The translations under genes were made by a program, and so were the position numbers. Shown one piece after another: positions 7,877-16,987 of a stretch of DNA of 64,000 nt; position 1 is the stretch's first letter; each line of letters starts with the position of its first letter. Source of the DNA: Pseudoxanthomonas sp. GM95. Its GTDB lineage: Bacteria; Pseudomonadota; Gammaproteobacteria; Xanthomonadales; Xanthomonadaceae. The notes under the pieces were generated by a model. The model saw nothing but the letters and a program-made list of their open reading frames with translations, was not told where the DNA came from and ran no database searches. The DNA is taken from NCBI RefSeq assembly GCF_900109775.1, contig NZ_FOAX01000003.1, positions 1 through 64,000 of the forward strand, given 5' to 3'.

Positions 7877-8916
7877 GCGCGCGCGCCGGTCGCCGCGATC
7901 ACCTTGAAACCACCGCCTTCGGCCACCGCGCGCACGTCGGCGAAGCGCGAGGTCAATGCCGCTTCGTACGGCAGATGCTTGTTGGCCACCAGCCACAGCT
8001 GGCCGTTGCGGTTGAGCGCACTGGCGGCGGTTTCGATGAAACGCCGGCCGATGTCGGGGCGCTCGCCGCGTGCGAGCGCATGGAACGGCGGATTGCTGAC
8101 GATCACGTCGTACTTTTTCGGCAGGCCGGCCACCACGTCGTGCCAATGGAAGGCCAGCGCGGCACGGCCTGCATGCGCGGCCAGGTTGTCACGCGCCAGG
8201 TCCAGCGCGCGTGCCTCGGCTTCATACAGGTCCAGCGCGGTGATGCCCGCACAGCGCCCGAGCAGCGCATCGGACAGAAAGCCCCAGCCTGCGCCTAGGT
8301 CGGCCGCCGTGCCGCGCAAGGTGGTCGGCAGCGCCTCGACCAGCAACTGCGACGCCGCATCGACGCGATCCCAGGCAAACACGCCAGGCCGGCTCTTGAA
8401 GCGCCCACCCAGGATCGGCCGCACGCGATCGGCTTGCGCCCACTGCGCGGCGAGTTCGGCATTGTGCTGGCCCTCCAGTGGCGGGCTCCAGAACACACGG
8501 CAATGGTGCTTGGTGATCGATCCACCCAGGCCGGTGAGCTGGTTCAGGTCCTTCTCCACCGAGCGTGCGCCCTCGTCGTTGGCCACGCTGGCCACGATCC
8601 GTCCGCCCGGCGCGCAGTGCGCCACCATGCGCGCCAGCAGCGCGCGGGTTTCTTCCTTCTGTCGCGGCGGCAGCGCCAGCACCAGTGGCGCTGTCTCGCC
8701 GGCCTCGCACTGCTGCTCGACCGCGTAGCCTTCCCGATGCAGCGCATCGAACGCCGGCCGGAAGCTCTGCTCGCAACGCAGCGTCAGCCCCTGCAACGCG
8801 CGCAGGGCCACGCCGGGCCGCGCACGCAGGAACAGCGCTTCCTTCGAAGAAATGAACTGCGATGATTGCTCGAGCGCATACACCAATGCGTCGAGCGCAG
8901 GATCGGATCTAGACAC
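7873..8916 (-). CDS. rsmC: 16S rRNA m2G1207 methyltransferase
   Basis: 347 residues, typical of RsmC. A degenerate N-terminal half (about 1-160) is followed by a SAM-binding Rossmann half: DLGAGWGFLSDALL (motif I) and the catalytic NPPF motif (VIVSNPPFHALARGE) for amino-group methylation of guanine. The start is taken as GTG 8916; no good Shine-Dalgarno is visible. An upstream ATG in frame would run through a strong terminator and into a neighbouring gene. First gene of the overlapping rsmC-rsuA-HAD operon. Confidence 0.88.
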   Translation of the reverse strand: MSRSDPALDALVYALEQSSQFISSKEALFLRARPGVALRALQGLTLRCEQSFRPAFDALHREGYAVEQQCEAGETAPLVLALPPRQKEETRALLARMVAHCAPGGRIVASVANDEGARSVEKDLNQLTGLGGSITKHHCRVFWSPPLEGQHNAELAAQWAQADRVRPILGGRFKSRPGVFAWDRVDAASQLLVEALPTTLRGTAADLGAGWGFLSDALLGRCAGITALDLYEAEARALDLARDNLAAHAGRAALAFHWHDVVAGLPKKYDVIVSNPPFHALARGERPDIGRRFIETAASALNRNGQLWLVANKHLPYEAALTSRFADVRAVAEGGGFKVIAATGARA

Positions 8917-8932
8917 CTGAAACCAGGAAGCG

Positions 8933-8960
8933 GAAAAGGGACGCGATTCTATCGCGTCCC
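8933..8960 (-). terminator. intrinsic terminator of the Cys-rich secreted protein gene
   Basis: Ten-bp perfect stem GGGACGCGAT / ATCGCGTCCC with a 3-nt loop, followed on the minus strand by CTTTTCC. It sits between the stop at 8991 and the rsmC start at 8916. A clear rho-independent terminator. Confidence 0.8.
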
Positions 8961-8990
8961 TGTCAGGTCCATGATTCAGATGCTTAGCTC

Positions 8991-9353
8991 TTAGTGGATA
9001 ACGGGGACCTTGTCTGGCTGGCCGCTGCCGATCCATTTCCCGTCTTTGTGAGCCGCAGGGCACACGGGAACCCGATTCTGGAGATAGTCATTGTAGTCCC
9101 GCTGAGACCACGGCCTCAGAATGCAGTAACTATCACAGCATTGAGTTGTCGGGTATGGGCAATAACCCACCGAGGGCCTGTAGGCGACACTCGCGTAAGG
9201 CGTGTAAGGCTTCCAGGCTTTTGTTTCCTTACATCCTTCGGTGCAATACACAAAAGGGTCATCACTCCTGCAAACTTCCTGATAGATCGCTTCATCAGCA
9301 CACGCCAATGAAGAAAAAAACATCAGCAAAGCGATCGAAAAATAACGTTTCAT
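8991..9353 (-). CDS. small Cys-rich secreted protein, unknown function
   Basis: 120 residues; I do not recognise the family. A signal peptide is clear (MKRYFSIALLMFFSSLACA), so the product is periplasmic or secreted; the Cys at the end of the hydrophobic stretch fits a lipobox poorly. The mature part has eight further cysteines (EVCRS, YCTEGC, GYCPYP, QCCDSYC, VCPAA) and many Tyr and Pro, suggesting a disulfide-stabilised fold. The start has GAAGGA upstream. Composition is visibly more A+T-rich than the flanking genes, as is the next gene, hinting at a separate origin. Confidence 0.65.
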   Translation of the reverse strand: MKRYFSIALLMFFSSLACADEAIYQEVCRSDDPFVYCTEGCKETKAWKPYTPYASVAYRPSVGYCPYPTTQCCDSYCILRPWSQRDYNDYLQNRVPVCPAAHKDGKWIGSGQPDKVPVIH

Positions 9354-9414
9354 AAAGATCCTTCTTTATAAGCCATCGACATTTCGGCACCCCATAGCCG
9401 CCACTATCCGACAA

Positions 9415-9894
9415 TCACTCACCTCGACGGCGATCGAACTCTTCGCGACTTATCTTTCCATCGCCATTGCGGTCCATTCTCTTGAAAAGTACGGCTTGTC
9501 CTTCGCGATATTCGGCTTTGGACACAGAGCCATCCTGGTTGTGATCAAGCATCTGCAACTGCTGTCGCGCAGCCGGTCGGATGACGTCCGAAACGACCTG
9601 GGACGTTACTTTAGCGCCCGAACGGCGCGCTTCTTGCACCATTGCTTGCTCGAAATCCGACAACGTCAACCACCCATCCTGATCGACGTCACGATCAGAG
9701 AAATCAACATCAACATGAGCGTCCGCTTCGAAGGAGTCAATTACGCCGTCTTCATTGCGATCAATACTCAAGAAAGCATCCGTCTGCTGGGCATAAGACG
9801 CACATGTGACCAGCACCGTGCCTGCTATGCCGAAGAAAACTCTCAGCAAGAAGCGGCTCCTCCTTATCCGCCACAAAGGATTTAGCTGTCTCAT
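9415..9894 (-). CDS. secreted EF-hand calcium-binding protein
   Basis: 159 residues. Basic N-terminus plus a hydrophobic stretch (FFGIAGTVLVTCASYAQ), consistent with export. Four EF-hand loops follow: DRNEDGVIDSFE, DVDQDGWLTLSDFE, DHNQDGSVSKAEY and DRNGDGKISREEF. A calcium-binding or calmodulin-like periplasmic protein of unknown role. No good ribosome site before ATG 9894. Codon use is more A+T-rich than that of the two other EF-hand proteins in this window (25.8 and 26.3 kb). Confidence 0.85.
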   Translation of the reverse strand: MRQLNPLWRIRRSRFLLRVFFGIAGTVLVTCASYAQQTDAFLSIDRNEDGVIDSFEADAHVDVDFSDRDVDQDGWLTLSDFEQAMVQEARRSGAKVTSQVVSDVIRPAARQQLQMLDHNQDGSVSKAEYREGQAVLFKRMDRNGDGKISREEFDRRRGE

Positions 9895-9914
9895 TTTTGG
9901 CTATCCCTGTCCAA

Positions 9915-9948
9915 ACATCTCTCGGTGGAGTACACCACCGAGAGATGT
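9915..9948. repeat. 14-bp inverted repeat (stem-loop)
   Basis: ACATCTCTCGGTGG, a 6-nt loop AGTACA, then CCACCGAGAGATGT: a perfect 14-bp stem. It lies between the ABC1-kinase stop (9999) and the EF-hand start (9894), both minus. No T-run follows it on either strand, so it may be a terminator of unusual form, an operator, or an mRNA structure in the EF-hand leader. Confidence 0.6.
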
Positions 9949-9998
9949 CAGCTGCAACTCAAGCGATCAACAGCCCCCTGCTTTTGCCCCTTTCGGAA

Positions 9999-11693
9999 CT
10001 ACCGACTCTTGACCTTCCGGTCCCCCAGCAACGCGCTGATCACGATGCTGGCGCCCAAGGCGGCGCCGATGAAGAACAGGATCAGGGCGACGGTGGGATA
10101 GCCGAACAGGGTGCTGGCGGTGGGGATGCGCATCATCAGGGCCGAGGCCAGGATCAGGGCCGCGGTGACCACGCCGGCGGCGACGCGGTTGGCGATCTTC
10201 TGCAGGCTCTCCATCAGGTGCGATTCTTCCAGCCCGGAGATGCGGATCTGGAGCTTGTTTTCCGAAAGCAACCCGAGGATGTCGGACAGCTTGCGCGGGC
10301 CTTCGCGGGCCAGCGACTGCAGGTCCATCAGCTCGCTGGCCATGTTGGGCGAGGAGAACGACTGGCGCAGGCGCGCGCGCATCACGTGCTGGAGGTGGCC
10401 TTCGACCACGGCCTTGGCGTCCAGCTCGGGCGAGAGCGCGCGGCACACGGTGTCCAGGTTCAGCAGCGCCTTGCCCAGCAGCGACAGTTCCGGCGGCGTG
10501 CGCAGGCCGCTGGCCATCGCAGTGCGCACCAGGTCCAGCACCACGCGCCCTTCGGAGGTGGTGCCGCTGTGCGCGGAATAGCGACTGATCAGCTGGCCGA
10601 TCTCGCGGCTGAAGCGCTCGCCGTCGAAGTCCTCCAGCTGTGTGCCCAGCGCCAGCATTTCGCGCGCGACCGATTCGCCGCGCCCGTCCACGGCGGCGAA
10701 CAGCAGCTTGAGCAGGCACTCGCGCTGGCCCGGCGGCACGTTGGCGACCATGCCGAGGTCGAAGATCGCCAGCCGGTTGTCAGGCGTCACCCGCAGGTTG
10801 CCAGGATGCGGATCGGCGTGGATCTCGCCGAAGATGAAGATCTGGTCCAGGTAGCCGCGCAGCAGCGCCGAGGACAGCGGCAGCATCGGCTGCTCGATCC
10901 GCCGCACCGCCGGCACCTGGTCCACGCGCACGCCGTCGACCAGTTCCATGGTCAGCACGCGGCGACGGGTCAGGTCCCACACCGGGCGCGGCACCATCAG
11001 CTCGGGATAGGCCTTCAGGTGCGAGGCGAAACGTTCGAGGTTCTCCGCTTCGGCGACGTAGTCGAGTTCGGCCACCAGGGTGCGGCCGAATTCCTCCAGC
11101 CAGTCGGTGAAGCGCAGGTTGCGGCCGACCTTGGTCAGCTTGTCGGCGGCGCCGGCGATCGAACGCAGCATCGACAGGTCCGACAGCAGACGCTGGGCCA
11201 CGCCGGGCTTCTGCACCTTGACTGCCACCGGCGTGCCGTCGCGCAGCACCGCGCGATGCACCTGCGCCAGCGAGGCGGTGCCCAGCGGCACCGGATCAAA
11301 CTCGATGAAGACCTTGCTCAGGCGCACGCCCAGGTCGGCTTCCAGCGCCTCGCGGATCGCCTCGACCGGCACCGGCGAGACATCCTCCTGCATGCGCTCC
11401 AGCGCCGTGGCGTAGCTGGGCGGTACGATGTCCGGGCGCGTGGACAGCATCTGTCCGAGCTTGATAAAAGTCGGCCCCAGCGCTTCGAGATCGCGACTGA
11501 ACTCGGCCGGCGTGCCGTCGTCGATGATCACGTCGTCCAGCAGCGAGTCCTGCCCCAGCCCGGAAAACACCCCGGAGTGCCGGTAACGGAACAGGAACTT
11601 CATGATCTGCTTGCGGCGCTCCATCGCCCCTTCACCGTGCACGGGGACGGGCACGGTGGCATCGGGTGAGGCAAGCGTGCCGTCGTGGGTCAT
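9999..11693 (-). CDS. ABC1/UbiB-family atypical kinase-like membrane protein
   Basis: 564 residues. The ABC1 (ADCK/UbiB) fold is evident: KxGQ motif in FIKLGQMLSTRPD, ALGTASLAQVH-type nucleotide loop, VAVKVQKPG with the ATP-binding Lys, ELDYVAEAENLERF, HADPHPGN catalytic loop and FDLGMV metal-binding motif. Two hydrophobic helices close the C-terminus. The family supports ubiquinone biosynthesis or lipid handling at the inner membrane. The N-terminus differs from canonical UbiB, and no other ubi gene is near, so I leave the symbol blank. Start chosen at ATG 11693; sequence further upstream is not family-like. Confidence 0.88.
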   Translation of the reverse strand: MTHDGTLASPDATVPVPVHGEGAMERRKQIMKFLFRYRHSGVFSGLGQDSLLDDVIIDDGTPAEFSRDLEALGPTFIKLGQMLSTRPDIVPPSYATALERMQEDVSPVPVEAIREALEADLGVRLSKVFIEFDPVPLGTASLAQVHRAVLRDGTPVAVKVQKPGVAQRLLSDLSMLRSIAGAADKLTKVGRNLRFTDWLEEFGRTLVAELDYVAEAENLERFASHLKAYPELMVPRPVWDLTRRRVLTMELVDGVRVDQVPAVRRIEQPMLPLSSALLRGYLDQIFIFGEIHADPHPGNLRVTPDNRLAIFDLGMVANVPPGQRECLLKLLFAAVDGRGESVAREMLALGTQLEDFDGERFSREIGQLISRYSAHSGTTSEGRVVLDLVRTAMASGLRTPPELSLLGKALLNLDTVCRALSPELDAKAVVEGHLQHVMRARLRQSFSSPNMASELMDLQSLAREGPRKLSDILGLLSENKLQIRISGLEESHLMESLQKIANRVAAGVVTAALILASALMMRIPTASTLFGYPTVALILFFIGAALGASIVISALLGDRKVKSR

Positions 11694-11790
11694 GCGGTCG
11701 GGTTCCGGAGCGATCTGGGCCCCGATTGTGTGAACGGGACGGTCACAGGGCGGTGAAGCCTTCCCTGACACTCGCCCCGGCAGTCGCGAT

Positions 11791-12543
11791 TCAGCGAGAA
11801 ACGGCCTGCTTTTGCGGAAGTCGTTGAGTGACTTCGCCTTTGTCATCCAGGAATTCAAGCGAAGGCGTGCCATCGGGCTCGACCAGCATCATGATTCGCG
11901 GCTGACCTTTTGCATCAGCAAGCATTACGGCCGAGGATTTGCCGCGGGTTTTCCCGACGAACACGCGCGGTGTCTGCTGACCGCCCGCGGCGATCCACTG
12001 CTGCCTCAGACGCTCCTTTTCCGGCCCCTCCTTGGCCTTGTCGTAGGCGTCCCATAGCGGCTCGTAATCTTTTGCCATCCCCCGATCGTAGACATTGAGC
12101 CCGGTCTCCATCGCGCCGCCGGATTCGTAATGTCCCAACGCCAACTGCTGGTCCCCCCCGAAGCGGTCCATGGAAAAGTGCATGCCTGCGCTTGGCGCTC
12201 CGTCCTTGCCGAGCTTGCCATCGAAGATCAAGCCACCGCTCTCGTCGCCAGCTGCGTTGTAGAAAATGATGCCGGGCATGCCTCGATCGTCTTCGACCTC
12301 CCTGCCATCGATCACGGCCCTTGGCAATCGGTTGCGATTTGCCAGGACCAGCTCACGCTTGCCATCGGGCATGACGATATTGATGCGCTCGGCGTCGATC
12401 TCGGTGAACTTCGCCTTCGTCTCCGGAGACTTGGCTGCCACCAGCCCTAACGCCGCCAGTCCGATACACGTCGTTGCCAATAACGCCTTCAACAACCGAT
12501 TCTGTCGCGCAAGTTGCGCGATCAATGCCTGCTGATCCTTCAC
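11791..12543 (-). CDS. membrane-anchored hypothetical protein
   Basis: 250 residues, family not recognised. A short cytoplasmic helix (KDQQALIAQLARQNRLLKA) leads into one membrane segment (about 20-37, LLATTCIGLAALGLVA). The periplasmic part contains beta-rich repeats: TEIDAERINIVMPDGKRELVLANR, GMPGIIFYNAAGDESGGLIF and a C-terminal LVEPDGTPSLEFLDDKGEV. These XxxxDxxGxPR stretches resemble a small beta-repeat fold. It stands alone between the ABC1 kinase and the exporter permease on the same strand. Confidence 0.7.
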   Translation of the reverse strand: MKDQQALIAQLARQNRLLKALLATTCIGLAALGLVAAKSPETKAKFTEIDAERINIVMPDGKRELVLANRNRLPRAVIDGREVEDDRGMPGIIFYNAAGDESGGLIFDGKLGKDGAPSAGMHFSMDRFGGDQQLALGHYESGGAMETGLNVYDRGMAKDYEPLWDAYDKAKEGPEKERLRQQWIAAGGQQTPRVFVGKTRGKSSAVMLADAKGQPRIMMLVEPDGTPSLEFLDDKGEVTQRLPQKQAVSR

Positions 12544-12632
12544 GTGATGCTTCCTTTATCCGTCTTGATGACGTCGCGAACGCAAGGCCCCGACGTCATC
12601 GGATACTGCTTATTCCAAAACGTGTTGTCGAG

Positions 12633-15140
12633 TCAGCCCTGCAGCTCGCGCAACGTCACCGACGGCGGTGCGTCGAGCACCTTGCGGGTGGCGAACAGGC
12701 CGGCGATCAGCGCCGCGGCCACACCGGCGATGCCGCCAACTGCGGCCAGGGTCCAGTTCGGTTCCCATGGCAGGTCGAACACCTTCACCGCGACCACGCC
12801 GGACAGGATCGACGCGGCAATCGCAGCAACGAGCCCGGACAACAGCCCGATCGCGGCGAACTCCGAGGCCTGCGCCGCGCGCAGCTGGCGCCGGCTGCCG
12901 CCGAGCACGCGCATCACGCCGCCTTCCAGCAGGCGCTCGTCCTGGCTGGCGCTCACCGCCGCCATCAGCACCAGCAGGCCGGCGGCGAGCGAAAACCAGA
13001 ACACCACCTGCACCACTGTGCTGACCTGGTCGGCGGTGCTGCGCACCTGTTTGAGCACCTGATCGATGTCGATCACCGAAAGATTCGGAAAAGCCTGCAC
13101 CAGCTGCGCGGTGAAGCGCGGATGGTCGGCCGGCACGTTGACCGCGGTGATGTGGCTGGCCGGGAAATCCTGCAGCACGCCCGGCGACACCATCACGAAG
13201 AAATTGGGCTTGAAGCTTTCCCAATCCACCTTGCGCAGGCTGGTGATCCTGCCGGTCAGCGTCTGCCCGGCGATGTCGAAGCTGACGGTGTCGCCGAGCT
13301 TCCAGCGCAACTGTTCGGCAAAGCCCTCTTCCACCGACAGCTCGGTGGTCGCGGTCGGTTGCGGCCCCCAGAAGGCGCCGGCGGTGACCTTGTTGTCGTC
13401 GCGCAGCGTCGTGGCAGTGGAGAGGTTGAACTCGCGCTCAGCGCGGCGACGCGCTTCGTCATCGGTGTAATCGGCGCCGCTGGAGGCCTTGCCGTTGAGG
13501 CTCTGCAGGCGGCCGCGCACCATCGGGAACAGCGTCGGCGCGCCCAGCCCCTGCTTCGCGATGAAGTCGGCGACCGGCTGCACCTGGTCGTCCTGCACGT
13601 TGATGATGAAGCGGTTCGGTGCATCGGCCTGAAGCGCCAGCTGCCAGCGATCCAGCAGGTCGGTGCGCACGAAGGTCAGCAGCAGCAGCGCCATGAGCCC
13701 TAAGCCCAGTGCCGAGATCTGCGCCACGCTGGTACCGGCCCGGCGGCTGACATTGGCCAATCCATACCGCAGCGAACCGCGCAGCCGCGACCGCAGTTTG
13801 CGCACCGCCAGGATCAGCAGCCAGGCGAACCCGGCCAGCACCAGCAGCGTGGCCGCAATGCCGCCGAGCATCGCAAAGCCCAATGCGGGCGAACCGGCTT
13901 TCCACCACAGCAGTGCGGCCAGGCCGGCAAAGGCGGTCACCGCGACCAGCACCGCGCTTGGTTCGGTCGGGTCCAGGTCACGACGCAGCACGCGCAAGGC
14001 CGGCACCCGGCGCAGCGCCAGCACCGGCGGCGCGCCGAAGGCCAGCAACACGATCAGGCCAACGCCATAGCCCTGCGCGACTGGTCCCCACCCCGCAGGC
14101 GGAATCGCAACCTTGAGTGCAGACGCCAACCAGCCGCCGATCGCCCATTGCAGCGCAAAGGCGATCACCACGCCCACGGTGCAGGCGATCAGGCCCAGCA
14201 GCACCAGTTCGCCCACGTGGATGCCGACCAGCCGCGACTGCTGCGCGCCGAGGCAGCGCATCACCGCCACGCCGGACAAATGCCGTTCGCTATGCCGGCG
14301 CGCGGCCATCGCCACGGCCACCGCGGCCAGGATCACCGAGACCAGCGCGGCAAGGCCGAGGAAGCGCCCGGCGCGATCCAGCGCCGAACGCACCTCCGGG
14401 CGCGCGTCCTGGATGGTCTCCATGCGCTGGCCGCGGCCGAGCGCTTCACGCGCGGTGGCAGTAAAGCGTTCGACCGCGCCCGCCTCGCCGGCAACCACCA
14501 GGCGATAGCCGATGCGGCTGCCCAGCTGCACCAGGCCGGTGGACGGCAGGTCAGCCGCGTTGAGGAACACTTTCGGCGCAACGTTGAAGTAGTCCAGCGC
14601 CGCGTCCGGCTCCTGCGTCACCAGCGCCGCCAGGGTCAGCGTCGCATCACCGAGCGACACCTTGTCGCCCAGCTGGGCGCCGAGCGTGTCGGCGCCGGCG
14701 CGGGTCATCCACAGCGTGCCCGGCGCGGGGATCCCGTCGGCGGCGTGTTCGGCCGGGGTCTTCGCATCGGTGAGGGTGAAGCTGCCGCGCAGCGGAAAGC
14801 CCTCGCCCAGCGCGCGCAGATCGCCCAGGCGCAGCTGCGCATCGTCACCATCGCCGACGCGGATCATCGTGTTGAGCTCGGTGGTCTGTGTGCTGCGCAG
14901 GCCGCTGGCCTTGGACGCATCGAGGATCGCACCGGTGATCGGTGCATCGCCGCGTACCACCACGTCGCCGCCGAGCAGGCGGTTGGCTTCGATCGCCAGC
15001 GCGCGCTCGGCGCGATCGGTCACGAAGCCCACCGAGGTCACCGCCACCACCGCCAGCACCAGCGCCGCCAGCAGGATGCGGACTTCGCCAGCGACCAGAT
15101 CACGCCGCAGCTGGCGCCAGGCCAGGCGCAGGGTGTTCAT
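12633..15140 (-). CDS. ABC transporter permease, FtsX/MacB-like (YbbP type)
   Basis: 835 residues. N-terminal anchor helix (GEVRILLAALVLAVVAVTSVGF), a large periplasmic domain, a first trio of membrane helices (about 260-380), a central pair, a second periplasmic domain, and a final trio of helices (FWFSLAAGLLVLMAAVSASQDERLLEGGVMRVLGG). This double-FtsX layout is that of YbbP. It overlaps the ATPase gene by 4 nt (ATGA). With its YbbA-like partner it probably extracts lipoproteins or lipids, or handles thioesterase-linked substrates; YbbA/YbbP typically sit beside TesA, as here. Confidence 0.92.
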   Translation of the reverse strand: MNTLRLAWRQLRRDLVAGEVRILLAALVLAVVAVTSVGFVTDRAERALAIEANRLLGGDVVVRGDAPITGAILDASKASGLRSTQTTELNTMIRVGDGDDAQLRLGDLRALGEGFPLRGSFTLTDAKTPAEHAADGIPAPGTLWMTRAGADTLGAQLGDKVSLGDATLTLAALVTQEPDAALDYFNVAPKVFLNAADLPSTGLVQLGSRIGYRLVVAGEAGAVERFTATAREALGRGQRMETIQDARPEVRSALDRAGRFLGLAALVSVILAAVAVAMAARRHSERHLSGVAVMRCLGAQQSRLVGIHVGELVLLGLIACTVGVVIAFALQWAIGGWLASALKVAIPPAGWGPVAQGYGVGLIVLLAFGAPPVLALRRVPALRVLRRDLDPTEPSAVLVAVTAFAGLAALLWWKAGSPALGFAMLGGIAATLLVLAGFAWLLILAVRKLRSRLRGSLRYGLANVSRRAGTSVAQISALGLGLMALLLLTFVRTDLLDRWQLALQADAPNRFIINVQDDQVQPVADFIAKQGLGAPTLFPMVRGRLQSLNGKASSGADYTDDEARRRAEREFNLSTATTLRDDNKVTAGAFWGPQPTATTELSVEEGFAEQLRWKLGDTVSFDIAGQTLTGRITSLRKVDWESFKPNFFVMVSPGVLQDFPASHITAVNVPADHPRFTAQLVQAFPNLSVIDIDQVLKQVRSTADQVSTVVQVVFWFSLAAGLLVLMAAVSASQDERLLEGGVMRVLGGSRRQLRAAQASEFAAIGLLSGLVAAIAASILSGVVAVKVFDLPWEPNWTLAAVGGIAGVAAALIAGLFATRKVLDAPPSVTLRELQG

Positions 15141-15862
15141 GCGCCGCCCACCAGCTTGCCGCTGTCCAGGCGCAGCACGCGGGTGCAGCGCGCGGCGAGG
15201 GCTTCGTCATGGGTCACCAGTACAAGCGTGGTGCCGGCCTGCGCGTTGAGTGCGAACAGCAATTCCTCGATCGCATGGCCGGTGCGCTGGTCGAGGTTGC
15301 CGGTGGGCTCGTCGGCGAACAGCAGCGCCGGCCGGGTCACGAACGCACGCGCCAGGGCCACGCGCTGCTGTTCGCCACCGGAGAGCTGGCGCGGGTAATG
15401 GGACAAGCGAACGGACAGGCCGACGTCTTCCAGGATCTTTTCGGCCGGCGCCTGCGGATCGGCATCGCCGCGCAGCTCCAAGGGCAGCATCACGTTTTCC
15501 AGCGCGGTCAGCGAGGGCAGCAGCTGGAAATTCTGGAAGACGAAGCCGACCTTCTCGCCGCGCACGCGCGCACGGCCGTCTTCGTCCAGCGTCGACAGCA
15601 CCGCACCATCCAGCGTCACGGTGCCGCTGGTGGGCGTGTCCAGCCCGGCCAGCAGCGACAGCAAGGTGCTCTTGCCCGAGCCCGACGCACCGACGATGGC
15701 CACCGTGTCGCCCTGGCCGATGGTGAAGGACACGCCATCGAGGATGGTCAGCGTGCTGCCGGGCAGGGTCACCTGCTTGCCGAGCGAGGCGACCTGCAGG
15801 ACCGGCGTGGTGGAAGGGGACGTGATCGGCTTGTCAGCGTGCAGCAGGGGGGAGTCGGCCAT
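15137..15862 (-). CDS. ABC transporter ATP-binding protein (YbbA/LolD type)
   Basis: 241 residues. Walker A GASGSGKST, Q-loop FVFQNFQLLPSL, signature LSGGEQQRVALARAF, Walker B ALLFADEPTGNLD and H-loop LVLVTHDEALA are all intact. A roughly 22-residue N-terminal lead precedes the domain. Translationally coupled (ATGA overlap) to the downstream YbbP-like permease. Divergent from the SGNH esterase only 33 nt away, the conserved tesA-ybbA-ybbP arrangement. Confidence 0.93.
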   Translation of the reverse strand: MADSPLLHADKPITSPSTTPVLQVASLGKQVTLPGSTLTILDGVSFTIGQGDTVAIVGASGSGKSTLLSLLAGLDTPTSGTVTLDGAVLSTLDEDGRARVRGEKVGFVFQNFQLLPSLTALENVMLPLELRGDADPQAPAEKILEDVGLSVRLSHYPRQLSGGEQQRVALARAFVTRPALLFADEPTGNLDQRTGHAIEELLFALNAQAGTTLVLVTHDEALAARCTRVLRLDSGKLVGGA

Positions 15863-15895
15863 GATGGGGGCGTCTTGGAAACCGGAAAGAAGAAG

Positions 15896-16564
15896 ATGCC
15901 CTCAGGTTATGCGGTCGCGCGACGCCCCGTGCAATGGTGGCTGGCGCTGGTGCTGATGACATTCATGCAAGCGCTGCAGGCCCAGCCCGCACCCAAGGCG
16001 GCTCCGGCCGCGACCACCAAGACGGTGCTGGTGATGGGCGATTCGCTTTCGGCCGGCTACGGCCTGGGGCCGAGCGAAGGCTGGGTGCCGCTGACCACGG
16101 CCAAGATCACCAAGGAAAAGCCGGGCTGGAAAGTGGTCAACGCCAGCATCAGCGGCGAGACCAGCGCCGGCGGCGCCTCGCGTATCGGCGCGCAGCTGCA
16201 ACGGCTCAAGCCGGCCGTGGTGGTGATCGAACTGGGCGCCAACGACGGCCTGCGCGGCCTGCCGCTGGCCCAGACCCGGACCAACCTGGAGAAGATGATC
16301 ACCGCGTCCCAGACCGCCGGCGCCAAGGTGCTGCTGCTGGGCATGCAGATGCCGCCGAACCTCGGCCGCGCCTATACCGAAGGCTTCGCCGGCAACTTCA
16401 GCGCGCTGGCCAAGCAGTACGACACGGCGTTCATTCCGTTTTTCCTGCAGCCCATTGCCAGCGATCGCGCCAATTTCCAGCCGGACAACCTGCATCCCAC
16501 CGCCGCGGTACAGCCGGCGATCCGCGACTTCGTCTGGCCCAAGCTGGGGCCGCTGCTGAAATAG
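15896..16564 (+). CDS. periplasmic SGNH arylesterase / acyl-CoA thioesterase I-like (TesA family)
   Basis: 222 residues. Signal peptide (VQWWLALVLMTFMQALQA) then an SGNH hydrolase: block I GDSLSAGYG with the catalytic Ser, the Gly block (SISGETSAGG), block III GANDG, and block V DNLHPT with the Asp/His pair. The family hydrolyses short acyl esters and thioesters in the periplasm. ATG 15896 follows GAAAGAAGA; a start at a later Met would remove the positively charged n-region. It is divergent from the YbbA/YbbP exporter, its usual neighbour. Confidence 0.9.
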   Translation: MPSGYAVARRPVQWWLALVLMTFMQALQAQPAPKAAPAATTKTVLVMGDSLSAGYGLGPSEGWVPLTTAKITKEKPGWKVVNASISGETSAGGASRIGAQLQRLKPAVVVIELGANDGLRGLPLAQTRTNLEKMITASQTAGAKVLLLGMQMPPNLGRAYTEGFAGNFSALAKQYDTAFIPFFLQPIASDRANFQPDNLHPTAAVQPAIRDFVWPKLGPLLK

Positions 16565-16705
16565 CCGCCGCGACGTTTCGCGCACTCCATCAACGAAGGC
16601 CTCGCCTGTTCAGCACGGCCTTTGCATTTATGCAATGCGCGCTTCATGCATGGGCAACACCGGCGCCACCATGATCGACCGGGCCTTCCCACACCGGAGA
16701 TCGAC

Positions 16706-16969
16706 ATGTTGCGTGCCCTGTTCGTTGGTGGCGTCGTGGATAACAGCGAGATGGACATGGACGGCCCGCAGCCGCCGGTCCATTACCCCGAAAACGGCCA
16801 CACCGGCCGCCCGCGCTACAAGCTGCACCTGGTGGGCCGCAACGACGGCGACGTGGTCTACGCCGTGTACGGCGCGCCTGAGCTGGCAGATGAAGAGATC
16901 GAGCGCGTCACTGAAGAACGTGGCTATGCGCGCCGCTTCGAGACCGAGCCGGAAGTCGCGGCCTCGTAA
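16706..16969 (+). CDS. small conserved hypothetical protein
   Basis: 87 residues, no signal peptide, family not recognised. Begins MLRALFVGGVVDNSEMDMDG, followed by a beta-rich core (RYKLHLVGRNDGDVVYAVYG) and an acidic C-terminus (LADEEIERVTEERGY). The start has CCGGAGA six nt upstream. Stands alone, converging on the DUF3247 gene. Confidence 0.7.
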   Translation: MLRALFVGGVVDNSEMDMDGPQPPVHYPENGHTGRPRYKLHLVGRNDGDVVYAVYGAPELADEEIERVTEERGYARRFETEPEVAAS

Positions 16970-16987
16970 CGCACCCGACGCTGGCTT

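Noticed and set aside
9897..11669. Plus-strand 590-codon open frame
   Set aside because: Wholly antisense to the ABC1-kinase gene, with Gln/Arg/His-rich nonsense.
15896..16564. Assigning the name tesA outright
   Set aside because: The family fold and neighbours fit, but arylesterase and thioesterase members cannot be separated by sequence reading alone.
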